In this document: in pieces, positions 23,530-36,107 of the stretch
How the letters are laid out: each line of letters starts with the position of its first letter
How positions within the stretch are numbered: position 1 is the stretch's first letter
NCBI GenBank assembly: GCA_022559845.1
Contig: JAHNEJ010001066.1
Location: forward strand, 24,192-88,191
Length of the DNA: 64,000 nucleotides
Direction of reading: 5' to 3'
Source: Amorphophallus konjac
Lineage: Eukaryota > Streptophyta > Magnoliopsida > Alismatales > Araceae
Translations under genes and position numbers: made by a program
Notes under the pieces: model-generated
The model's input: only the letters and a program-made list of their open reading frames with translations
Told to the model about the DNA's origin: nothing
Database searches by the model: none

Positions 23530-25779
23530 ACCATCATGGTGTTACAGGAGATAGTAACCCTCTTCTTCTTATTCTTAGATCCTTTCTTCTTTTTCTTCTC
23601 CTTCGCAGTTGGTAGTTGCTCCTGCGGAAGTTCATCCCATATACCCGGTTCTTCTGCTTCTGCTTCAGCTTCTTTTGCCAATTCTAGGGATTCAAAATGT
23701 TCCCAAGGGACATACTCCTTCTGCTGGATAGGCTAGATTTCGGGATGCTCATAGTCATCTAGCCCATTTATAATTTCTTGAAGCCGTTCCACTGCCGGAC
23801 TGGGTTCTTTGTGCACCCGCAGTGAGGTTTGTCTCTTCTTGTTGCTGGTGGGCCTTCAAAAGACTACTTGAGGAGCTATCTCATACCAAACGGGGGCTAC
23901 AACCAGTGGTGCCGACTGAGGCGTGACGCCCCGTATTTGGAATCCTATGCCTCATAGAGGTGCTTCCCTCTTTCTTATTTTTGATGGCACAGTCTATCAA
24001 TTTCCTTGATCCTTTGCCAGTGCCATGATATAAGCCTCATAGGTATGCTGGATGTAGGCCTCTACCACTTCTTTGGGTAGTTGATGGTACAAAGATATCA
24101 TGTTGACTGATGCCCCTAGATCGGGCATTTCGTGAGATCGTGGAGGATCCACCTTGTATTCGCCCATTTGGAGCTCCCCCTTCTTAATCAAACTTTCAAT
24201 GGCATCCTTGAACACATAACAGTCTTCGATAGGGTGCCCAAGCATCTGGTGATATGGGCATAAACGAGGATCATCTTTCCTCCTAGCATCGTCCGGTCTC
24301 TTTGGCTCCAGAAGAGTAATCTTATTATGTCTAGTGGCACATTCAAATAGGACCCGGGTCTTCTCTTTAGGAAAGGAATATAGCTTCTTCATCCTGGCTC
24401 GTAAAGAGGAGCCTTCTTGTTGTCCAGCCGACATGGTAGGAGGAGGGTTAGCGACTCCTTTATCTTCATCCTTCTGCTACTCGAATGCCTTGAAGTCGAC
24501 CGTATGAACTTCTTTGAGTGTGGGCTGCTTATCAGCTAGTCTAGTCTTTTGACTTGAGGCAGCAGGGGCGGAGGAGTATCTGGACAGGAAAGCCTCGATT
24601 TCTGCCACCACGTTGTTCAATTGGTCGAAGGACTTAATTTTCATCCCAATCATCCTTTCGAGGACCCACCGCTTCAAATTTTCTTTGTAGATTTACACTA
24701 TGTCTTCTTGAGATGGCGGGTGCCTGCACCTTATATTGAGATTATACCACCTCTTAATATACTCCATGGCTATTTCATCATTCTTCTGCCTGGATGCATA
24801 GAGTTCGGCCATGGTTACCTCCCTTTCTACAACGTGGAACCGTTCCCGAAACTTCAGTTGCATATACGGCCAATCACTGATAGACCCAGCCGAGAAGTTT
24901 GAGTACCACTCGAAGGTGAGCCCTGTGAGCGAGGACTTGAAGAACTTCAATAGGTAGGACTCATTGATCACCATCACCCATCACATTGATGTGGTAGGCT
25001 ATATGTTCCTTTGGCGAACCTTGCCCATTGAATTTATTGAACTTCGGTGGCTTATTGATGCTAGGAGGTAATCTTTTGGCCGCATGATGGACAGGATAAG
25101 GCACCTTGTACACATCAAATGAGGCATAATCATCACTATCTCAATCAGCCAACTTCATTTCAATCATTTGTTCTATCATCAACTTGTTCACCACCGTCGG
25201 GTCCACCGGATCTGTGTAGAAATGAGCTTGCTACATTTGCGGCGTTGTCAACACCATTGCTTGAGGTATAGCAGTAGTCTCCTGGCGTTGAGGGGCCAGA
25301 TGTGGTATCGGAGCCATGCCCCCCGTGTAATAGGGTATCAGCTGAGAAGTCGCCACCTGAGGTGAAGCCTCAAACTCATCGGCGCCTTGCCGCGACGTTT
25401 CAGGAGGGGCCTCAACCTTCTTTGAGGCTGAAGCGTGCATGCTCAGCTCGCTTAATTGCCTTTTCAGTATTTCGACCTCCTGTTGGTATTTTTGGAGCAG
25501 CATCCTCATCGTCAGATCGTGGGCAGAGGGGCTGGGGACTTGGCCTCCCCCTTCCAACAAGACATCTAGAGAGGGTGTTGGCCTTTCACTGTCATCTTCG
25601 ACCGTAACCACATTTGCCGCCATGGCAACCACATCTGAGTTTGTTTTGCCAGTGCGGGCTTGTACTGCCTCAACTGCAGCCTTTTTTCTTCTGATAACAT
25701 GACCTGGCCTTTCGGCGAGCCTAGCCACCTCATCATGATCTCCGGGGAGAGCTCCATATTGGCCAACCACTCCGGCCAT
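23530..25779 (-). pseudogene. TatC: decayed minus-strand gag of a Tat/Athila-like element
   Basis: A Ty3/Gypsy gag reads leftward. A possible start at 25779 opens a 182-codon N-terminal segment rich in Lys, Gln and Glu. The retrotransposon gag domain lies at 24977-24693 (SLTGLTFEWYSNF, then MELYASRQ-like). A zinc-binding-like CPYHQMLGHPIEDC segment lies near 24275-24240, and a Lys-rich tail at 23681-23530. One frameshift separates 25231 from 24977, and in-frame stops interrupt the rest. The reading frame is cut at 23530 by the TekA LTR; the pol part would lie on the far side of that LTR and outside the window. Lineage within Tat/Athila is uncertain. Confidence 0.65.
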
Positions 25780-26666
25780 GTTGTAGGTGTAGATCTACGG
25801 TTGCTTGCTTCTTTGAATCACACTCCTGGCTGACTGACCACGGAAGATTAATATGTCAAACACAAAAATTCGCGGAGAGGCGGTCCATAGTAACCCGACT
25901 CTGCATCTTCTACTTCTCCTGGGTCGGCTTATTGCTCTCGGCTTCTCTTCGCAGCACTCATGGCTTCTAGCAACTGCTACATTCCCAAAGGGGTGTTTCC
26001 AAGGCCACGGAAGTATCCCCATACGGCCTGTGTGATATCATTTTGCCCATTGGTGGGGCAAATCATAGGGGACGACACGCTGTCTCGTGCCGTAGATTTG
26101 TAGGCGAGCCGCCTCCGTTCGGCCGTCCTATTGCACTTTTTATCATATGAATAAATATTTGCCTACCGACCATAGACTCGGAAGGTTGGTTTGTGAGACG
26201 TGCAGGTAGGCATCTCAGTCTTCTCTTCTTCTTTTTCTTCCTTCTTTCCGAACTTGTCAACCATGACAGGCTCCAGTTGAACTGGAGTTGGGGCCCGCAC
26301 TCGCCTGGGCACCCAAATATGCTTGAATTTGGTTGGTTTCAGGGCCAACCCTCCCTTTGATCCAGACTCGAAGCTATCCACTTTATCTTGGGCCAATGCT
26401 TGGAATGAATTATGCACTGGCACACTTGGAATCACCTTGTCGGGTGTGATCTTGGCCTGTCGGCCGTTCAGGAACACTTGGATTCCTCCGATCAAGACGG
26501 ATTGGCCCGATATCAAAAGCCGGTGCTTTTCCTGGCCACCCTCCTGGCAGCCGATGTGTGCTTCCTATTGGCGGAGGCGCGGGAGTTGATGTGATGGACA
26601 TGGCATCCTACCACCGCAGCTTCAGTTGGGGTCACCTTTGCAACGGTGACCGGTTCTATCTCTTGG
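25780..26666 (-). pseudogene. Degenerate minus-strand coding remnant upstream of TatC gag
   Basis: Minus-strand frame at 26516-26163 (117 codons; contains NSFQALAQDK and KHIWVPRR, with a Lys/Glu-rich end) and weaker stretches around it. I do not recognise it. It could be the 5' part of the TatC region or a separate fragment; KHIWVPRR recalls non-LTR ORF1 proteins, but not firmly. It abuts LTR-B at 26666. Confidence 0.3.
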
Positions 26667-26879
26667 TGTGAACACCTAAAATTCGCCATTAGGAGCGTCA
26701 AGCCACTTCGAGCCGAGCAAGGGCAATGGAAGAAGAAGGGAAGAAGTGTGTCGATGCACGCGTTAAGCCGTAGGCTACCTGTTAAGGCAATCAGTAGGGT
26801 GCGTCGATGTAACCCCTGGTTGCGTCGACGCACATGCAGACGCACACAAAAAATTGAGAGAAGAAAACGGAAGAAAAGG

Positions 26880-27110
26880 ATTGAACCGGTGGCTCCATGC
26901 CCCCCAGCCGGTGGCCAATAAAAAAAAGAGAAATAAGAGGAGGCTAAAGCCCCATCCGGTAGTCTTCCCCCATTGAATAGATGGCTCCATGCCCCCATCC
27001 GGCGGCAGAAGAAAAAAATACAAACAAAAGAGGGAGGGAAAAGAAGAAAAGAAGTGATCCGACGGGGCTCCATTCGTCCTCATCTGGCGGCAGGTGAAGA
27101 AACAAAAAAA
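26880..27110 (+). repeat. Degenerate minisatellite in LTR-B
   Basis: Three to four copies of about 75-100 bp carrying GGCTCCATGCCCCC and ATCCGGCGGCAG followed by A-rich runs. The long minus-strand frames here are by-products of the repeat. Confidence 0.55.
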
Positions 27111-27488
27111 GAGAAGACCCTATGCCCCTTTTCAACTAACGCCCCCATAGGACATTTAATGGCCATCTGGTGGACCTTCGGAGGCCCCCAGTTTGGCAGG
27201 CTGCCCGCCACTTTATTCGATGCATTCTCACCGGTAGGCCGATGAGAAAGCTTCCTGGTCACCGCAGGCTCCTTAAAACGGCAAGCCTTTGAGATCTACT
27301 ACGGTGCTACGAGCCCCTACCAACGGCATCAAGGTCGTGTCGACCAGCACCGGCCAATCCACGGGAGACAGCCCCACCGACCTCTGCCCCCTACGTGAGG
27401 GCCTCCAGCGCATCGAACAGGGAGGAGGGGAAGAACGAGAAGAAGAGGAAGGAGTTGAGGGGAGTTCAGACTAGTCCGCATCCACCCC

Positions 27489-27496
27489 TATAAAAG
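27489..27496 (+). promoter_or_regulatory. TATA box of LTR-B
   Basis: TATAAAAG in the context CCCCTATAAAAGGG, a strong plant TATA box, followed by a purine-rich leader. AATAAA at 27792-27797 is the likely poly(A) signal. Confidence 0.5.
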
Positions 27497-28040
27497 GGAC
27501 ACAAGGTCTAAAGGAACATAGGTTAGAAAAAAGATTTAAAAAAGTACAAGAGAAAAGAGAAGAAGAGAAGGAAAGGGAGCTAAGAGCCCGTTTGCACCTG
27601 CATCTGTAGAGTGAAGGAAAGAAGAAAAGAGTGTGGGAGAGTAGAGGAAGAGAGGTGAGGCACGGGGGGAGAGGAGCAGTGCTCCGTCCCCTATCCCTTT
27701 TGTTGTATTTCTTTTTTTTTTCTGCTTGTCTGCCTGTTCTTTTTCTTCTACTATGATGTACATCTCCCCTGTACCTGCTGCTCTTATAGAGAATAAAAGT
27801 TTTCAGCCGCATCAAGTGACATGGGCTTCATCTTGTCCCCTCTTCCATCCGAAGCATGTCTCCCCATTTCCTGTTGTCCGGTTCTGGGTGTTTCTTTTTT
27901 ATTTTTCTCCACGGATCTGTCGTTCTTCTTTGTTTCGTTATACATGGCATGCCTGAGCCATGCTTGCCTGACATGAATGGACCCTTGGTGTCTCTATCAT
28001 AAACGCAGGGAGAGGCCTGTGGATGCACTTTTTGACACAT

Positions 28041-28300
28041 CTATTATTTTATTCATTTGTTTATTTGTTTGGTGTGTTTATTTGGTTTATTAAGTGCATG
28101 GGCGTGCCAGTCACAAAGTGACGGTTTATTTAGGCTGCGTGGGAGCCCTTGGTGTGCGCCGTCTGACTGATCAGATGAAAGTGAGTATCATGTCGGGACC
28201 AAAACCCGCCGTGCCATAACGGTGACGGCGTAAATTACATCCCCCCAGAAGGGAGAAAACTCATGATTAATCGCTAAGAAAAAGGTCCCTATAGCCTAAA
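28041..28300 (-). repeat. Inverted fragment homologous to the 3' part of the TatA LTR
   Basis: The reverse complement carries GTGACTGGCACGCCC and GGGGGATGTAATT.ACGCC with TTATGG...GGCG and TGGTCCCGAC, in the same order and spacing as 10163-10300 of TatA LTR 1. It belongs to a diverged family and points the other way from LTR-B. Confidence 0.6.
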
Positions 28301-29520
28301 GAATAAATTAATATGATGAGATAATGAAAATCTTGAATTATATTGAGAGTCCCATGTTAACGGTATGAGTATTCAAATCATGTCGCTAACTCATTGACCA
28401 TTTTATGTTCAGACGGAAGTCCGTATTAAAAGCGTGACGAACACGGAGATAAACTTGTGCAAATGTCTGCCGAGTGTATGGCATGTTTGATAAGAGAGCG
28501 GGATTGTGTAATACTCTAGATCATTCAGATCGGAATCGGAGAGCTTTCGGAGCGCTTTTGTGGGTCTCGGATCGTGTTTTACAATCCACTTGGGTTTTTC
28601 CACTATATAGCCTGCGGAACCCCGTGGAGAGTGAACCGTTTTGTTAGAGACTCCGGGACATTGCAGGTGTGTTGTGCCCTTTCCGAGGATCGCAGAGGCT
28701 ATTTATCCATATTTTTCTGATTTTATGTAATTTTGGGCCAAAAATCAGATTTTAGAAATATTGCTATTTTTTTCTTTTTCCTTTTTAACCCTCTCCACTC
28801 TCTCTCTCCTCTCACTCACATCTCTCACTCTCTCCCTCCGTTCTCTCTCTTCTCTTCCCCTCTACTTTGGTTGCAGACGGAGAAGGCTCGGGGACAACGT
28901 GAAGGCGTTGTGGAGACAACTAGGAGCGTGATGGCGTGAGAAACGGGGCATGGCGTAGGTGCGATCCCGTTCCATGGATTCGAAGCCTAGGCAGGATTGA
29001 TGTGATTGGTTTCAGCATGGATTTGACCTTTTCAGCACGCGAGATCTTCGGTGGGGTAGGGGGATGGATACTGTACCTATTTCTTGCATTCCCTCGTGAT
29101 TTCAAGTCGATTGGCGTGAGTTTGAGCGGGTTTTCCTACTTTAAGGGCAAATGCATGCTTCGGGGGTGTGAGCCAAAATTGTCAATCCAGGTGATGGTTT
29201 CTAGTTTAAATGGTAGAATTTGAACCCCAGGAATGTCAGAATTTGATTCCCGTCAGTTTGGCTGTAATTGCCCGTGATTTGGGGCCGGCATGAGGCCGAA
29301 AGCCCATGCCAGTCGTTTTGGATTGATTGTAGAAATCACCCATTTCTTTGCCGTTTTGAGATTTTCTGGATCCCTTCCGGCTTGTGGAAGGCTTATATCG
29401 AGTCTGTGGATGTTTCCCCGTCATTCTGGGATGATTGGGGTGTGGAAAGACCTAGTTTGCCACATTCCTACTATTTTTGCACCGATAGGAAGTATCAGTC
29501 GTACTACTTGAGGAGGCGGC
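28301..29520. other. Unassigned repeat DNA
   Basis: No credible gene. It contains a pyrimidine-rich CT microsatellite-like tract (about 28784-28866) and a possible eroded primer-site region near 28645 (GACTCCGGGAC). It is probably LTR or leader sequence of an old element, but I cannot assign it. Confidence 0.35.
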
Positions 29521-31420
29521 TGTAGACGCCTGATTTTTGACATCCCGCGGATCTCCAGTTAGTCCGTCATGTAAATGATGCAGTTGTTTCACTAGGGTTT
29601 TCATCGTTTCATGTTTTAAGTCCAGCCCGAACACTTGTGTGTTCATGGGCCACATGAGGATTCAAGGTCCATGGGCTGGGCGGCCTAAACGATGGCCGCC
29701 CTGGACACCCATAGGTGGCCACTTCTTTGGTCGCCCACCCCAGTAGGAGGCCAGGTAGCTGGCCGCCCTCCACCTTCTTGGAAGGCCATGTATCTGGCCG
29801 TCCATGTCCCTAAAACGGCTAGCTCCTTGGCCGCCTGTCCTGTAACTGCTGGTCAAAGAACGTGCTCCATTCTCCCGCCACGCTCGGCACCAATCCTCCC
29901 ATGTTGCACACGATCTATCCCACGTCTGACCCTTCCAAAAGGAGAGGAGGAAGACAAAACTCTTCTCTCGAGAGAGGGGGAGGGGGGATTCGGAGGGATT
30001 TGAATTGGAGGGGCATTAGAAGAGATATGGGGGGAGTCGGGGTCTTTTGGTTGAAGGAACTTTGCTTTCTTTCAAGAGAGGCCAACCCCGACGTCTTGGG
30101 AGAGGGACAATCGAAAGAGGAAATGGAGGTGCGCCTCAGGCAATGATCTCCGAGCTTTAATGAGGGCGACCCCCTCCCGGGTTTGATTTTCTATTCTCCG
30201 TGTTCATTGTTTACTGCTTGCAAATTTCCCCTTCCCCATTTACATTCCATTACATACTAGAATCCTAGATCGTCATACAAAGGTTTCCATCCTAAAACAA
30301 ACGGGAAGGCGGGTGGCCGAAAGTCTCGACCACCCCTCCTTCCCACCACCACCCCAGGTAACCACGCCACCAATATTATTTCATCCATACGCTTTAGAAT
30401 ATATACTACACTTCATAGAACTAATGGCATATCCTCTTGTGTTTCTATGAGCTTTGATCTTGTCTAAAGGATTTCGGCATCGTGGGATGTAACAGGGCTC
30501 TCCGTCCTTGGCCGGCCGAGGATGGAGAAGAAGGGACCTCACCATCTCCTCGCTCAGAGTTTCTCGCGATCATATTCTCCCTCTGAGGTTCTGGTAATAA
30601 CATCTGGCGATCACGTTATTTTATCATTCTAACTTTGTGTGCTTGTAGGTGTCTGTGTTACGGGGAGGAGAGGTGCAATGTGAAAGCATATCGCGGGTAT
30701 ACATACTTCTCCGGACCACCCATACACCGATTCCAAACACCCACAGAAATGAAGTGGCGATCACGGTGGGACCTTCTATTGCCTACTGTGAGTTCGTGAT
30801 ACCGGAAATCCAAAGTTTTTCCAAGCTTACTTATTTTATTTTATGCAATAGTTCGGTGTTTTCTTAGGCTCTATTTTTAGAAGGTTGCAGAAGAAGGCCA
30901 ACTCCTTGGCTGCCTAGGCCCCTGGGCATCCCACCCAGTGGCCGCCTAGGCCTCTTGCTGAACTGCGAGCAGCCTGGCCACCCACCAGTCTGGGCGTCCC
31001 TTGGCCTGGACGTCCATCCCATTTCCAAGCGACCAGTAGGTAGGCCGCCCACCAGTCTGGGCGTCCCTCGGTCTGGCCACCCTGGTTGTTAAGCGGCCAA
31101 ATCCCTAGTCGCCTTCTACACATTTCCTCCTAGCTTCAAGTTTTAGTCTGTAGCTTGTGTTTCTTTGTTTTATTTACCTTTGTGTGTTGTGTATGTGATA
31201 CTCTCTATAGGTCTGCACGTGGGTGGGCTTAGGAAAGAGCTAGCATCACACTTAGTAGGAACACCCTCCCGTTGGATTTGAACCCTTCACCTGAGGATTC
31301 CCACTCGGGTGCAACCGGTTCAGTTCAATCAGGAACCTCCGTAAGTCCTTGCGAACCGTGGATTCCCACATGGTCGCCAGGCAGGTTGTACCATTTGAAG
31401 ACCTGTGTAGTCGACCCTGG
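29521..31420 (+). repeat. TatD 5' LTR (right boundary approximate)
   Basis: Starts TGTAGACGCCTGATTTTTGA. The body carries two clusters of GGCCGCC/GGCGGCC-type short repeats (about 29670-29850 and 30895-31110), including the inverted repeat GGGCGGCC-8-GGCCGCCC. Near 31330-31395 it shares the CCTCCGTAAG...GGATTCCCAC...GGTTGTACC module of the Tekay LTRs. I could not place a primer site with confidence, so the 3' end is uncertain. No coding frame is credible. Confidence 0.45.
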
Positions 31421-31783
31421 GCATTAAGTGAGCTGTCTCTTCAGTTCCACAGAGAATACCATCACGCCATTAGATTCCTCCTCTCCTCCAAGTGAACAAA
31501 AAAAGAAAAATAAACAAAAAGATATTGTGTCGCCACTTGCAGACAACCTGTTGTTTTGCTCACCATTCACCCTTCTTCAATCTCCACTTTTTTCTTCCTA
31601 TACCAAGTGAGCTTGGTTAAGGATGGAGAGAGTTTTCACTAACCTAGATTGTGAAGAGGAGTTCGCTCCCCAATATGAGTCTGGGATTAGGGGCAACCCT
31701 TTATTTTAAATAGAGGGTAGCCACTCGGCCGCCTTCATAGGCATGTTTTCGGCTATGCAGACAAGGCCGTCCACACCGATTCG

Positions 31784-33760
31784 GTGTCGTCCCCAATTGA
31801 ACATGATCATGGTAGTCCTAGGGCTCCTACCTTGTCTCCGCACGAAGATCAGGAGTTGATCAACATGCTATTTCGCTATGCTCCCGAGGATTTGGTCACG
31901 ATGGCTTCCCGAGTGAAGACTCCCGCTATCCCACACATGTCCTCCCACTTTACATCTCTCCGGGTCCAAGCCCCCTTTCAAGGGTCCACAAGTCGGCCCT
32001 CTCAAGAAGTCCCATTCCAATCTAGCCATCCGATGGCTTCTCAAGGGTTCCTCCACCCATGATTCCACCAACTACGGTCGCACCATTGAAAAGGACCCCA
32101 CATTCAGGCAAGAAATCCAAAGCTACATTCGGCAGGCGGTGGTCGAGAGTATGCCCAATTCATGCCCCCACTCGATAGCCCAATATTGCAAACTACCCGA
32201 TGCTTATTTCTCGCCTGGTTTCAAGGCTCCTAAGTATAGAAGGTATGATGGTACCACTGACCCTCATCATCATCTTTTGGGTTTCCTCATGGATTCCCAT
32301 CAATGGCTATATGATCGGGTCTTGCTAGTCCATCTGTTCCAAAAGTCCCTCGAGGGCGAGGCCCTACGTTGGTTCTCCTCCCTCCCAGCCATTGATCTCC
32401 TTAACTTTGATATAGTTTCCGAGTGATTCCTCGCTCACTTTGGTCACATGTCTTCCCTCGCCCCTACCTTGTTTGATCTGGTCACGAAAAGATGAAGCCC
32501 GATGAGGACTTCATCAATTTTGCCAATCGCTGGAGGATCATGGCCTCTAGAATGGAAGTTCACATCCCCGAGTCTCAGGCCGTCACCATGTTGGTGAATA
32601 ATGCTACTCCTCAGCTTAGGGCCATTCTGATGCTCAGCGAGCTCCATACTTTCCCTCAATTATACAATCGAGCTCGGATCGTTCAAGCTCAAGTAAAGGA
32701 TTCCACTTTGCCTCCTTTCTTTGAGGCACGCCCGAAAGGTCGGAAGGCTCCAGCCGTCCCTACCACCAAAGGTGTCACGTTGAAAGAACAAGTCAATGCT
32801 ATGGGCCCATCTTTTAAGCCCAACAACCATCAGGCGTCACACCCCAATCAAGCTAGTATGAATCTGGGCCAAGGTAATCCAAAGCCATATAACAATGTCC
32901 CCCTACCTCAGAATTACAATCGCTCTGGGCTGAAAAGGGTTTCTTATCCGCTGTTGCTTGAAACTCTAGGCGACATATTCTTTGCCCTCATGTCTTCCCA
33001 AGCCATCCAACTTCCGCCACAAAGGGATTGGGTTCATCCCAATGCTGATACCTGCAGGTATCATCCGTACCATCGAGCTCTTGGGCACGACATCTTCAAT
33101 TGCTTTCAGTTCTGGGACTGGGTATACAACATGAATGACGAGGGGAGGATTAATTGGTCCGACGTCAAAATGGCCATTGCTAATCTAAAGAAACCCAATC
33201 GGGACCTTGGCATCGTGCAAAATCTGTTACCTACTCATCAACCAAATGAAGATCCTTCTAGCTTGAACCAGAATGAGCAAGTGAATACCATGATCGGAAT
33301 GGAACCCCATGTGCTTAAGAGGACGCAAATGTGGAGCGTCGAGGGTTTGCCCGGGTGGTATGGGAAACTAGAAATGGAGGCCAATGAGCCATGGATGGAT
33401 GTCAACATGTTCTCCCAAGAACCGTGGCCTGGACTCTAATCTCACCACCTAGCCAATTTCCAGTTGCTACTCAAGGTCCTCTCAACTTAATCAGTCCTCC
33501 TCAAGCACCTTGTCAAGAATTCCACATTCCTTCGGATGCTCGGTCAGGGCAGCAGCGCCCTCTGGTTCTTCTAAGGCCTCCGCAGCCAAAGCAGGTTTCC
33601 CTCCCAGCTACTATCACTTCCCAAGAGGAATCAGCTTCTGTGATGACCCGGGATCCGAGTACAGGAAAGGAACCGGTGTGTCTCGAATCTCGGCCCGCCA
33701 ACCCCTTAGCGCGAAGACTCGGAAGGGTAAAAAGGGATGGTGTGGGAGTACAAGAGAAGT
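31784..33760 (+). pseudogene. TatD gag (frameshifted)
   Basis: Gag polyprotein remnant. The first segment (31784-32062) is a hydrophilic N-terminus. The gag domain lies at about 32139-32690, with YRRYDGTTDPHHHL, LEGEALRWFSSLP and EDFINFANRWR. A Cys/His segment lies near 33050-33120 (CRYHPYHRALGHDIFNC). The pieces lie in different frames, with breaks near 32060-32140 and about 32490. The first is unresolved; the second looks like a 1-base deletion. There is also a nonsense codon near 32427. The frame runs into the TekR LTR at 33761, where the gag-protease junction should be. The protein would form the particle, but it cannot be made from this copy. Confidence 0.7.
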
Positions 33761-35468
33761 TGAAACGACCGCAGAGATAGCACAATGATCTAAAATAAAA
33801 TGCACAGCATAATATATATAAAATAAACTGCTACAAGGTCCATAGAGTCTCATGTCCAAAATAAAAGTACAGTCAACAGAAAGGAAATTACAACTACACG
33901 GGGCATCCCCCGGCGTACAACTACACGGGGCATCCCCCGGCTCTGGCAGGCTGGTGACTAACCCTGGCTAGAAGAACCATGCTGAAACTCGGCCGCACCT
34001 CTCGACGACCCCGCCTCACCTAAAAAGCAGGGGTGAGCCTCATTTCATTGGCCCAGTAGGGATCCCGCGAATCCCCACCTCGTGCGGAAAACGAGGCAGG
34101 AAGCAAGAGAGTAGAAAAGTAGCCCTACCTAACAGCAGTACGGTAGAACCAACAAGCTAAAGTAAATAAACAAAAAAACCATCTACTCTAACAGTACCAT
34201 ACTACTAACCTCGGTCCGATAAAACTCGAGTCCACACCTGCCAGCAAACAGGAGCACTACCCACTAAAGAACGACCGGATGCATCCCCTGACGTCTTACA
34301 CCGCGTCACAAGTGTCTAGCTACGACGCCCAGGGCGTGAGACTCAGACACGCAACAAGTACCACAACAAGGACTAGCTGGGGTCACGCTCGTCAGCGCTG
34401 GTCCTAAGCCCCCAACTACGTGTGCACACACAGACCATCTGCTCTAGGTCGGGTCCTCTAGCTGGTTTTCCCCCCCACCAGACTCTGGTGGCAAAGGCAA
34501 GGGGCCCTACGGTAACCAGCCTAAAAACCGCCTCTCACTGGGTCTCGCTCTCCACCACTCCCAGGTGGGTCCGAACCCACGTGCGCAGGAAGCTACGACT
34601 AGTGGACAGGTCACTGGAAGTAAGTACTGACTCACGGAAACCATCACCGAAGAAACGGAACCGCACACGCTCAGTGCAGTGAGGAGCCTGACGGTCCAAC
34701 CTTGGGCCGTCACAGGCTGTGACGCACCTACACTGGAGCGTCACAAGGCTCTGACGGTCCACCCCTGGAGCGTCACAAGCCAAGGTGAAAATAGGCCCTG
34801 GCTCACCCACCTAGGGGCGTCACAGGCTGTGACGCACCTACACTGGAGCGTCACAAGGCTCTGACGGTCCAGCCCTGGAGCGTCACAAGCCGAGGTGAAA
34901 ACAAGCTCTGACGCACCCGCCTAGGGGCGTCACAGCACCAGATGGACCAACACTAGTGCGTCAGGGGAGGTGGGTTCGCCTGCTCTGACACACCCACCCA
35001 GGGGCGTTACAAGGTTGTGACGCGCCAAGCCAGGTGCATTACACGCCTTGACCCCCAATGGTCAAAAACCAACGGTCGGTAGCCAACGGTCGAACGAAGC
35101 CTGACGGTCCAACCTAGGTGTGTCACAGCACCATGGCGGTCTATCGTGGGACCGTCACAGCCCACAGACCCCACTTGCTGCACTAAGGGCTGTAACGCAC
35201 CCATCCAGGCGCGTTACACAGTGTGACGGTCACTGGAAGGACCGTCACACCCGCCCGAGGGTGAAACGGTGGGAAACACCTAAAATTTCCAACCACGCCC
35301 CCATACCTCCATAGGAGAGGCGAAAATCAAAGGGGAAGACCCCTGGCATGATTCTAGGCCATCAAAACGCCGAATCGCGGCTCAAATCCATAGATCGGGC
35401 GAACTCTCCCCAAAACATGATTTTTCCCTAACCCGCTCAAAAACACCCCTCTCGGCTCCCATTCGGCC
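33761..35468 (-). repeat. TekR: partial inverted Tekay-type LTR
   Basis: Begins TGAAACGACC at 33761, the reversed 3' end of an LTR. Its reverse complement carries CCTACTGGGCC...TTTTTAG|GTGAGG 259 bp before that end, as in the other Tekay LTRs. A 25-bp direct repeat (ACTACACGGGGCATCCCCCG, twice) lies at 33893-33943. It is cut at 35468 by the TekE2 5' LTR, and no right-hand continuation survives after 50370. No gene. Confidence 0.6.
34680..35260. repeat. Dense array of TGACGGTC/GACCGTCACA-type inverted repeats in TekR
   Basis: More than ten alternating TGACGGTCC..., GTGACGCACC... and ...GGAGCGTCACA blocks form imperfect hairpins about 25-30 bp long with short spacers. Arm sequences match those of the TekE2 LTR arrays. 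Frames across it are by-products. Confidence 0.7.
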
Positions 35469-35760
35469 TGTAGTGCCCCAGAATTTTATATAAATAATTT
35501 TCTAGAATTTATAAAGGCTTAAATATATTAATAAAAGAATTCTGAGACTAATAAGTCATCATAGGCCCAATTAGGTTGAATAATTAACCAAGCCTATTTA
35601 CACATCATCTAAAAAGGTTTATGGCCCAAAACCATTAAGTTTGGCCCATATTCTAGAAGGTTACTTAGCTTATTTAAGCATAAAAATGAATTGTATAAAT
35701 AATAATATAGGAAAATGAATAAAAGAGTTTTATTTATTTGAAGCTCTATATACATTGAAT

Positions 35761-35941
35761 GTAACGGTCTATCGTGAGATCGTCACATGCTTGTAACGCA
35801 TGGGTCTACGACCGTTACACTCTGTGAATTCCGTAACCTGAAGAGTTTGATTCATGTTGAACTCTGGGAACAATAAATGTAATGGTCTATCGTGAGACCG
35901 TTACATGCCTCTAACGCACCTGCATTAGACCTTTACATCCT
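35761..35941. repeat. Palindrome cluster 1 of TekE2 LTR, upstream of TATA
   Basis: Four imperfect palindromes such as GTAACGGTC-tatcgtga-GATCGTCAC and TGTAACGC-n-GACCGTTACA, lying 160-340 bp before the TATA box. Repeated at about 43655-43835 and, partly, at 48237-48298. Confidence 0.65.
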
Positions 35942-36099
35942 GTTAGTTCCGTGAAGGAAAGAACAAGTACAAAGATCAAAACTTTGGACTCTTATCCACT
36001 AGAGATCAACGTAGGAAGAGTTATAACATTACTAAGGACTCTTAGAGATCAGGTTTTAGCAAATTAAGGACTCTAGAATTGATCTAATCTTCAAAACCC

Positions 36100-36107
36100 T
36101 ATAAATA
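36100..36107 (+). promoter_or_regulatory. TATA box of TekE2 5' LTR
   Basis: TATAAATA in the context CCCTATAAATAGG, conserved at 43992-43999 and 48469-48476. A splice-donor-like AAG|GTAAGA follows at 36160, just after the expected start site. Confidence 0.65.

Larger units (their letters stand above)
26667..28040 (+). repeat. LTR-B: LTR of another Tat-like family, right end unresolved
   Basis: Starts TGTGAACACCTAAAATTCG, which aligns with the TatA LTR start (TGTTGGCACCTAAAATATG) and continues with GTCAAGCCA versus CCAAGCCA. A TATA box sits 822 bp in and an AATAAA about 300 bp later, the same order as in TatA. The body is otherwise dissimilar. I could not find its 3' end or a primer site, so the boundary given is approximate. 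Confidence 0.45.

Noticed and set aside
26513..27135. Minus-strand frames rich in FFFLPP/ATGWGHGA
   Set aside because: By-products of the degenerate minisatellite and A-rich runs of LTR-B.
28630..28660. Primer-binding site (GACTCCGGGAC) of another Tat element
   Set aside because: Only partly like known sites, with no LTR terminus next to it and no matching LTR pair; kept as a possibility only.
29900..30146. Plus-strand frame in the TatD LTR as a gene
   Set aside because: Short, low-complexity, without domain or homologous counterpart; lies inside LTR sequence.
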